40,827 bases of DNA. It comes from Pseudothauera lacus (GTDB lineage Bacteria > Pseudomonadota > Gammaproteobacteria > Burkholderiales > Rhodocyclaceae). The stretch spans positions 1-40,827 of the forward strand of contig NZ_PZKC01000017.1 in the NCBI RefSeq assembly GCF_003034845.1, read 5' to 3'. This document shows positions 35,658 through 40,827 of this stretch, one piece after another; position 1 is the stretch's first letter; every line of letters begins with the position of its first letter. The translations under genes and the position numbers were made by a program. Below the pieces are notes generated by a model. It saw only the letters and a program-made list of their open reading frames with translations. It ran no database searches and had not been told where the DNA came from.

Positions 35658-37520
35658 TCAGGGCGCCTCGCACAGGCAGTGAGCGTAGAGGTGGTCGCGG
35701 TCGTTCCACTGCAGCAGCGCAGCAGCGTTGCGTTCGAGCTCGCCGAGCAGCAGGCCGACTGCCGAACCCTGCGCAGCCGGCAACCCGGCGCCGGCACGGG
35801 CACCGATGCTGCTCAGCAGGCGCTGCAGGGGTGGCAGGCGTGCTGCCGGCCAGCTCAGGGTGTAGTTGTCCACGCCGGCACGGCGGGCGGCGGCGTCGAT
35901 GGCGGCGTGCAGGCCGCCAAGTTCATCGACGAGACCGAGGTCGGCCGCCGCCTGCCCAGTCCACACCCGCCCGCGCGCCACCGCATCGACCTCTGCGCGG
36001 CTCAGGCCGCGGGCGTTGCCGACGGTATCGAGAAAGCGCCGGTAGCCGTGCTCGATGCCGATCTGCATGGCCTCGGCAGCCGCCGGATCGAGGGCGCGGC
36101 GAGGGTCGAGAGCCCCGGCCAGCGGGCCGGTGGCAACACCATCGACGTGCATGCCGAGACGTTCGAGCGGCTGAGAGAACTCCGGGAACATCGCGAAGAT
36201 GCCGATGGAGCCGGTCAGGCTGAGCGGATGTGCCCAGATCTCGTCGGCGCCGGCGGCGATCCAGTAGCCGCCGGAAGCGGCCACCGAGCTCATCGAGGCG
36301 ACCACCGGCTTGCCGGCCTCACGGGTAATCTGCAGTTCGCGCCGCACCACCTCCGAGGCCCAGGCGCTGCCGCCCGGGCTGTCGATGCGCAGCACCAGGG
36401 CCTTCACCCGGCTGTCCTCGCGGGCCTCGCGGATGAGGCGGGCAAGGGTGTCACCGCCCACCGCACCGGGAGGCTGCTCGCCGTCCATGATCGCCCCCTG
36501 GGCCACCAGCACGGCGATCTGGTCGCCGCTGCGCGCACGCTCGCCGCGCACCACCTGCAGGTAGGTGCCGACACCGGTGTGGCGGAAGGGTTCGACCTCG
36601 CCGCCATCCTCTTCCAGAGCATCCGCTGCCTGCACGCCGGCACTGCCGACACGCTCGGCGAGCAGGGCGCGCCACTGGTCGCGCGTGCTCAGGCGGTCGA
36701 CCAGCCCGGCATCGAGGGCCGCCTGGGCGGCATCGCCATCGGCGGCGCGCAGGGCGGCACCGTAGTGTTCGACGTAGCGGTCGAGGTCATCCACGGCAAT
36801 GCCCCGCGCCTCTGCCACCTGTTCGCGGAAAGCCCCCCACAGGCCGTCGAGCAGATCGCGCGTGGCGCTGCGGTCTTCCTCTGACATGTCGCGGCGGGTG
36901 AAGGGTTCGCTGAAGGATTTGTATTCGCCGACGCGGAACACATGCACCTTGATGCCGAGGCGCTCCAGGGCTTCGCCGAAATAGGTCGTGTAGCGCGCCA
37001 GACCGCGCAGCAGCAGGAAGCCGTCGGGAGCAAGATGGATCTCGTCGGCAACCGAGGCGAGGTAGTACTGCGCCTGGGTAAAGCGCTCGCCGCGCACCAG
37101 CACGGTCTTGCCGGCGGCACGGACTTCGGCGAGCGCGGTGCGCAGTTCGGCGAGCTTGGACAGGCCGCCGCCCTGCAGGCGGTCGGTCTCCACCACCACG
37201 ACACGGATGCGTTCGTCGTCACGGGCGCTGCGCAGCGCTTCGAGGAGATCGGCGAGCGGCGCCTGCCCCGGCGCGCTGCTGGTACCGCGCAGCATCGCCA
37301 GCGGATCCTCGAAGGAGGCCTGCTCGACGAGCACCCCGGAAGGGCGCAGCAGCAGCGCCGCACCGTCGGGTATCTGCGGCCCGGGGCGCCACAGCACGGC
37401 GATGAAGACGCCGATGAGGAACAGGAAGGCGAGGTTGAACAGGGTGCGACGCACGGCGTCCAGCCAGCGCCACATGGCCACCAGCATCCTGCCGAAGAAG
37501 GCGAAGAATCGTCCGATCAT
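35658..37520 (-). CDS. sppA: Signal peptide peptidase SppA, long type
   Basis: SppA degrades cleaved signal peptides in the inner membrane. The 620-residue protein is the long (67-kDa) form, with a single N-terminal membrane helix (about 26-45). It has two S49 domains: the general-base lysine in RVGEYKSFSEPFTRRD and the nucleophile serine in IDSPGGSAWASEVVRRE. Both key residues are present. It is followed by trmB, with a small hairpin in the 48-nt gap (CCCCGCTGCCGGCGGGG). Confidence 0.93.
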   Translation of the reverse strand: MIGRFFAFFGRMLVAMWRWLDAVRRTLFNLAFLFLIGVFIAVLWRPGPQIPDGAALLLRPSGVLVEQASFEDPLAMLRGTSSAPGQAPLADLLEALRSARDDERIRVVVVETDRLQGGGLSKLAELRTALAEVRAAGKTVLVRGERFTQAQYYLASVADEIHLAPDGFLLLRGLARYTTYFGEALERLGIKVHVFRVGEYKSFSEPFTRRDMSEEDRSATRDLLDGLWGAFREQVAEARGIAVDDLDRYVEHYGAALRAADGDAAQAALDAGLVDRLSTRDQWRALLAERVGSAGVQAADALEEDGGEVEPFRHTGVGTYLQVVRGERARSGDQIAVLVAQGAIMDGEQPPGAVGGDTLARLIREAREDSRVKALVLRIDSPGGSAWASEVVRRELQITREAGKPVVASMSSVAASGGYWIAAGADEIWAHPLSLTGSIGIFAMFPEFSQPLERLGMHVDGVATGPLAGALDPRRALDPAAAEAMQIGIEHGYRRFLDTVGNARGLSRAEVDAVARGRVWTGQAAADLGLVDELGGLHAAIDAAARRAGVDNYTLSWPAARLPPLQRLLSSIGARAGAGLPAAQGSAVGLLLGELERNAAALLQWNDRDHLYAHCLCEAP

Positions 37521-37568
37521 GACTTGCGTTCCTTGGATGGCACCGTTCGACCCCGCTGCCGGCGGGGC

Positions 37569-38300
37569 TCAGCCCTTGCGACGGAAGACCAGATCCCAGA
37601 CCCCGTGCCCGAGGCGCAGGCCGCGGTTCTCGAACTTGGTCAGCGGACGGTAGTCCGGGCGCGGCGCGAAACCGGCGGCGGTGTTTTCCAGCATGCTTTC
37701 GCCACAGAGTACCTCAAGCATCCAATGCGCGTAATCCTCCCAGTCGGTGGCGCAGTGCAGATAGCCGCCGGGAGCCAGCCTGGACGCGATCAGGGCGACG
37801 AAATCGGGCTGGATGATGCGGCGCTTGTGGTGGCGCTTCTTGCGCCAGGGATCGGGGAAGAACACATGCACGCCGGCCAGCGCAGCGTCCGGGATCATGT
37901 CGCGCAGCACCTCGACGGCATCGTGCTGGATGATGCGCAGATTGCTCAGGCCCTGTTCGTCGATCAGCTTGCACAGCGCGCCGACGCCGGGGGTGTGCAC
38001 CTCGATGCCGAGGTAGTCCTGCTCCGGATGCGCGGCGGCGATGCGCGCAGTGGTCTCGCCCATGCCGAAGCCGATCTCGACGATCTTCGGCGCGCTGCGC
38101 CCGAAGGCAGCGTCGAGATCCAGCGCCGCCTCGCGATAGGCGATGCCGACGCGCGGCAGCACGGTGTCGAGATAGCGCTGCTGGGCCTCCGACATGCGCC
38201 CCTGGCGCAGCACGAAACTGCGGATGGAGCGGCGCGAGAAACGATGCTCCTCCTCCGCCTCGCCGGCGGGAAAGGCGCGATCTTCGATGCCTGCGCCCAT
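37569..38300 (-). CDS. trmB: tRNA (guanine-46-N7)-methyltransferase
   Basis: TrmB methylates G46 in the variable loop of tRNAs. The 243-residue protein has [11 protein letters not shown] (SAM motif I), [35 protein letters not shown] (the TrmB signature) and [14 protein letters not shown]. Length normal. The stop of thiG is 2 nt upstream of its start, so the block thiS-thiG-trmB is likely one transcript. Confidence 0.95.
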   Translation of the reverse strand: MGAGIEDRAFPAGEAEEEHRFSRRSIRSFVLRQGRMSEAQQRYLDTVLPRVGIAYREAALDLDAAFGRSAPKIVEIGFGMGETTARIAAAHPEQDYLGIEVHTPGVGALCKLIDEQGLSNLRIIQHDAVEVLRDMIPDAALAGVHVFFPDPWRKKRHHKRRIIQPDFVALIASRLAPGGYLHCATDWEDYAHWMLEVLCGESMLENTAAGFAPRPDYRPLTKFENRGLRLGHGVWDLVFRRKG

Positions 38301-38302
38301 GC

Positions 38303-39088
38303 TCAGGATCCGATCAGGCCGGCAGTGGGCGAGCTCGGATCGGCCGAGTACAGCTTGCGCGGCATGCGCCCGGCGAGGAAGGCCTCGCGCCCGGCTTCGA
38401 CCGCCTTCTTCATCGCGCCGGCCATCCGCACCGGCTCGCGGGCGGCGGCGATGGCGGTGTTCATCAGCACGCCGTCGCAGCCCAGCTCCATGGCGATGGC
38501 CGCATCGGAGGCGGTGCCCACCCCGGCATCGACGATCACCGGCACCTTGGCGTTATCGATGATCAGGCGCAGGTTCCACGGATTGAGGATGCCCATGCCG
38601 GAGCCGATCAGCGAGGCCAGCGGCATCACCGCGACGCAGCCGATCTCTTCCAGCATCTTCGCCTGGATGGGGTCGTCCGAGCAGTACACCATGACCTCGA
38701 AACCATCCTTCACCAAGGTTTCGGCAGCCTTCAGGGTTTCCGGCATGTTGGGGAACAGCGTCTGCGGATCGCCCAGCACCTCCAGCTTGACCAGCGCATG
38801 GCCGTCCAGCAGTTCGCGCGCCAGGCGCAGCGTGCGCACCGCATCGTCGGCGCTGTAGCAGCCCGCGGTGTTGGGCAGGATGGTGAAGCGCCCCGGCGGC
38901 AGCACGTCGAGCAGGTTGGGCTCGTCCGGATTCTGGCCGATGTTGGTACGGCGGATCGCCACGGTGACGATTTCCGCACCGCTGGCATCGATCGCCGCAC
39001 GGGTTTCGGCAAAATCGCGGTACTTGCCGGTACCGACCAGCAAGCGCGAAGCATAGGACTTGCCTGCAATCACCAGCGCATCGTTCAT
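38303..39088 (-). CDS. thiG: Thiazole synthase
   Basis: ThiG forms the thiazole ring of thiamine from DXP, dehydroglycine and ThiS thiocarboxylate. The 261-residue TIM-barrel has [56 protein letters not shown], the Schiff-base lysine in LVKLEVLGD and ADDPIQAK-like [17 protein letters not shown] 39088 is the first residue of the conserved frame. It follows thiS after 58 nt. Confidence 0.96.
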   Translation of the reverse strand: MNDALVIAGKSYASRLLVGTGKYRDFAETRAAIDASGAEIVTVAIRRTNIGQNPDEPNLLDVLPPGRFTILPNTAGCYSADDAVRTLRLARELLDGHALVKLEVLGDPQTLFPNMPETLKAAETLVKDGFEVMVYCSDDPIQAKMLEEIGCVAVMPLASLIGSGMGILNPWNLRLIIDNAKVPVIVDAGVGTASDAAIAMELGCDGVLMNTAIAAAREPVRMAGAMKKAVEAGREAFLAGRMPRKLYSADPSSPTAGLIGS

Positions 39089-39146
39089 GTTGGACCTGTC
39101 ATGTAGGAAAAGGGGAACGGTCCGCCCGCGCAGGGCGCGCCGCAAT

Positions 39147-39350
39147 TCAACCGCCGCCGACGGCGACGACGATCTCCAGCCGGTCGCCATCGGCGAGCAC
39201 CGTGTCGGCGTGACGCGCACGCGGGACGATCTCGCCATTGCGCTCGACGGCCAGACGCTTGCCCGCCAGACCGCGCTGCTGCAACAGCCCCGCCACCGTC
39301 AGGGCGTCGTCCACGGTCTCGCTGCGGCCGTTGATGTAGAGCTGGATCAT
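39147..39350 (-). CDS. thiS: Sulfur carrier protein ThiS
   Basis: This 67-residue ubiquitin-like sulfur carrier has a C-terminal Gly-Gly-Gly that would be thiocarboxylated. MIQLYINGR and [20 protein letters not shown] match the family. Start ATG 39350 fits the family length. Its promoter region is shared with the tRNA-Gly gene that starts 112 nt away on the other strand. Confidence 0.93.
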   Translation of the reverse strand: MIQLYINGRSETVDDALTVAGLLQQRGLAGKRLAVERNGEIVPRARHADTVLADGDRLEIVVAVGGG

Positions 39351-39399
39351 GAGCGCGATTGCGGCAATTGGCAGGGGGCCGATCTTACCACGGCGCCAA

Positions 39400-39428
39400 T
39401 TGCGCACCCCAGCGCCCTCCTTTAGAAT
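39400..39428 (+). promoter_or_regulatory. Sigma-70 promoter of the split tRNA-Gly gene
   Basis: TTGCGC (39400-39405), a 17-nt spacer and TAGAAT (39423-39428) resemble -35 and -10 boxes. A GC-rich discriminator follows, as in stringently controlled tRNA promoters. Transcription would start near 39435, 27 nt before the tRNA. The same transcript would run through the intron and the inner tRNA. Confidence 0.55.
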
Positions 39429-39461
39429 GCCGGCTCGCTTGCGGTCTTCCGCGACCGCCGG

Positions 39462-39500
39462 GCGGGTGTAGTTCAATGGTAGAACGGCAGCTTCCCAAGC
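39462..39500 (+). tRNA. tRNA-Gly(CCC), 5' part, interrupted by a group II intron
   Basis: The 5' half is intact: acceptor strand GCGGGTG, D-arm GTTC-AATGGTA-GAAC, anticodon stem GCAGC, loop TTCCCAA with anticodon CCC at 39494-39496, and then GC of the 3' stem strand. The sequence breaks after base 40 (standard tRNA numbering), where the intron begins. The matching 3' half (expected TGC..., the T-arm, and CACCCGC) is not in the window. Without splicing this copy cannot make tRNA. Confidence 0.92.
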
Positions 39501-40292
39501 GTGCGACTCGAGCCGAGTCGAAGGCTAGCTGTAGCCTCTGTGCCACGCGATCCCATTGCGGGATCACCACCATTGCGGTGGGTGCACAGGAACTCAGCCT
39601 TTCAAAAAGTGCCGCAAGGCACGAAACGGCGAAGGCCGTATGAGTAATGGTTCTGCCCCTCGAAAGGGGGTGACAGAACCCGGGGTTCAGCCCCCGGTAG
39701 TCTAGGAGCGGTGCGCCACTGGTAACGGTGGGGTGCTGAGCGCTCTGACAATGTAGCCACCTTACGGGGTACGTCATGCCCCGTGAGGGGTCTGGCGTGA
39801 TTTCGGGAGTTGCACCCGGATGAGGCGCTAGGCTGAGTTGGATGGTCAACGTAAGTGAACTGCTGTTAAACGTCGTCAAGCTGATTGAGCCAAAGGCAAC
39901 TTGCAGTATCGGGCTCTGCCAAAATGGCAAGTGATCGGTTATCCGCTTGCTTGGTGCGGATACGCTGACATAGCATCACCGGCGAAAAAGCAGGACCTTC
40001 CCAACTCTGTTACTTGTACGGAACGAGGTAAGCCCAACGCGGCGTCTGGCCGGTCAAGCCAGACAAGGGCGGTCGTAAGATCAACTGATGCCGTAGTGGG
40101 TAGAGGATGATGGAAAAAGCGAATGCTCTGCTGTAATGGCGGAGATAGGGGATGAAACGATCGCCCCGACGCGAAAGCGTGCAGACTTCCATCTGGTGAC
40201 CTATCGCGAGATAGGTTTGTAAAATCGCACCCGGCGGGGATGATGTACTATCCCTGTCTGGGGACAAGTGCGTCTATCCCTTCCGGGACAGA

Positions 40293-40367
40293 GCGGGCGT
40301 CGTATAACGGCTATTACCTCAGCTTCCCAAGCTGATGACGAGGGTTCGACTCCCTTCGCCCGCTCCA
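40293..40367 (+). tRNA. tRNA-Gly(CCC), complete, inside the group II intron
   Basis: A complete 75-nt tRNA with encoded CCA. The acceptor stem GCGGGCG/CGCCCGC has 7 perfect pairs. The D-arm is of the GTAT-AACGGCT-ATTAC kind seen in E. coli glyT. The anticodon stem TCAGC/GCTGA is perfect, with loop TTCCCAA and anticodon CCC (40326-40328). T-stem GAGGG/CCCTT has loop TTCGACT. It is not a copy of the interrupted gene: D-arm, T-stem and variable region differ. It lies in domain IV, 1 nt before the RBS hairpin of the reverse transcriptase. It carries the same CAGCTTCCCAAGC stretch that the intron recognises. Confidence 0.95.
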
Positions 40368-40384
40368 ATCAACCGGAGGTTGAT
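40368..40384 (+). promoter_or_regulatory. Hairpin with the ribosome-binding site of the intron RT
   Basis: ATCAACC-GGA-GGTTGAT is a perfect 7-bp hairpin that ends at the base before the ATG. It holds the Shine-Dalgarno GGAGGT in its loop and 3' arm. This corresponds to the domain IVa stem-loop that, in other group II introns, both hides the RT start and binds the protein. Confidence 0.75.
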
Positions 40385-40723
40385 ATGGACGCAGTTCCTA
40401 AAGACTGTGATGTCGCCTTCACAACGTGGAACTCTTGGCACAGCACCGACTGGGCCAAGGTCAATCATGTTGTTGCGAGGCTACAGATCAGGATTGCGAA
40501 GGCAGTAAAAGCAGGTGCATGGCGGAAGGTGCGCACCCTGCAACGGCTCCTGACGAACTCCACCAGCGCGAAAGTGCTGGCCGTGAGAAGAGTCACGGAA
40601 AACCGTGGTCAGAAAACTCCCGGGGTGGATAACGAAACCTGGGACACTCCAGAAGCGAAGTGGGCGGCGGCCACATGCCTCAGCAACACGGGGTACAGAC
40701 CATCTCGTTATACACATCTCTGA
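40385..40723 (+). pseudogene. ltrA: Group II intron reverse transcriptase, truncated
   Basis: The first 106 residues (MDAVPKDCDVAFTTWNSW, then VARLQIRIAKAVKAGAWRKV, NSTSAKVLAVRRVTENRG, TPGVDNETWDTP and SNTGYRP) match the N-terminus (RT0/RT1 region) of LtrA-type proteins. After GYRP (40702) the match stops and a stop follows at 40721. The normal length is about 450-600 residues; the catalytic YADD, domain X and endonuclease regions are absent. See the finding on the junction: the cut may be an assembly or library artefact. Confidence 0.85.
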
Positions 40724-40827
40724 ACCTTCGGCGCGCCCGCTGAAATAGTCGTTGACCTTCAACGACTTACAGGAAGTGCTTGTAAACCCTCCAACAAACG
40801 CGTCTACTCTTCCAATTTGGGTGACCG
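40724..40827. other. Unidentified sequence after the broken reverse transcriptase
   Basis: This stretch shows no homology to group II introns that I can recognise: no domain V motif and no tRNA-Gly 3' half. It holds a perfect 8-bp hairpin GTCGTTGA-CCT-TCAACGAC near 40749-40767. Its origin (another mobile element, flanking DNA or a chimeric join) cannot be decided here. Confidence 0.35.

Larger units (their letters stand above)
39501..40705 (+). mobile_element. Group II intron inserted in tRNA-Gly (3' end not in window)
   Basis: The element starts with GTGCG, the group II 5' splice consensus, at 39501. EBS2 AAGCTG (39878-39883) is complementary to IBS2 CAGCTT (39488-39493). EBS1 GCTTGG (39949-39954), displayed in a 9-nt loop closed by the 6-bp stem ATCCGC/GCGGAT, is complementary to IBS1 CCAAGC (39495-39500). 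Downstream are typical domain I-III features such as GTGGGTAGAGGATGATGG near 40096 and a GACGC-GAAA-GCGTGC hairpin near 40170. Domain IV contains a tRNA and a reverse transcriptase. Domains V and VI and the 3' exon are not present before the window ends. Confidence 0.9.

Noticed and set aside
39501-40292. Group I intron as the tRNA interruption
   Set aside because: Group I tRNA introns are known from Azoarcus, but the GTGCG start, paired EBS1/EBS2 and LtrA-type protein are group II features.
40481-40827. Minus-strand open frame running through the RT break to the window end
   Set aside because: It is antisense to conserved RT sequence for most of its length and shows no recognisable protein; the open frame is probably chance.
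40819-40827. Nine bases at the right end are the reverse complement of bases 30-38
   Set aside because: Too short to indicate a terminal repeat or circular join.

Overview
The window is about 41 kb of GC-rich (high-60s %) chromosomal DNA from a betaproteobacterium. Three things point to the Rhodocyclales (Azoarcus/Thauera/Aromatoleum group): zapA followed by a 6S RNA, the yicC / kinase-phosphatase / rph-rdgB-hemW block, and an unusually short type IV pilin. The assignment is inference; no phylogenetic marker was compared.

Layout. 1-872: an unidentified segment, a terminator hairpin, 6S RNA, zapA and a ZapB-like coiled-coil gene. 905-5373: late cobalamin synthesis and uptake (cobQ divergent from cbiB, threonine-phosphate decarboxylase and btuF). 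5399-10254: an M48 membrane protease, rpoH with a perfect CIRCE operator in its leader, and a three-gene ABC exporter-type operon. 10353-11713: a 59-residue type IV pilin with a sigma-54 promoter, followed by two related six-cysteine secreted proteins. 11866-14599: two tandem beta-hydroxyacid dehydrogenases and ybiB. 14660-15175: an inverted repeat and a PilZ protein. 15270-27032: a complete Lap-type biofilm system, with TolC-like outer-membrane factor, LapG protease, LapD c-di-GMP receptor, a compact LapA-like adhesin, a LuxR-type regulator, the LapC adaptor and the LapB ABC transporter. 27303-28802: a second PilZ protein and two YbjN-like secreted paralogues. 28947-34334: yicC, then divergently a Ser/Thr kinase, PP2C phosphatase, rph, rdgB and hemW. 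34331-39350: a LysR regulator, a DUF1127 protein, sppA, trmB, thiG and thiS.

The most unusual part is the right end. A tRNA-Gly(CCC) gene is cut in the 3' strand of its anticodon stem by a group II intron. The intron starts GTGCG, and its EBS1 and EBS2 pair perfectly with the tRNA's own anticodon-arm bases. In domain IV, directly before the intron-encoded reverse transcriptase, lies a second, complete tRNA-Gly with the same CCC anticodon but a different D-arm type. The element therefore breaks one tRNA and carries another that could replace it. RNase P processing of the inner tRNA should also cut the intron RNA in two. The reverse transcriptase reading frame stops after 112 residues at a junction that resembles a Tn5 mosaic-end/sequencing-adaptor sequence, so the truncation may be an artefact.

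How the parts work together. The Lap genes form one c-di-GMP-controlled adhesion module: LapD senses c-di-GMP and holds LapG away from the AAG site of the adhesin that TolC-LapC-LapB export. The CIRCE site puts the heat-shock sigma factor under HrcA. The pilin is a short N-terminal helix type, probably completed by separate secreted partners.
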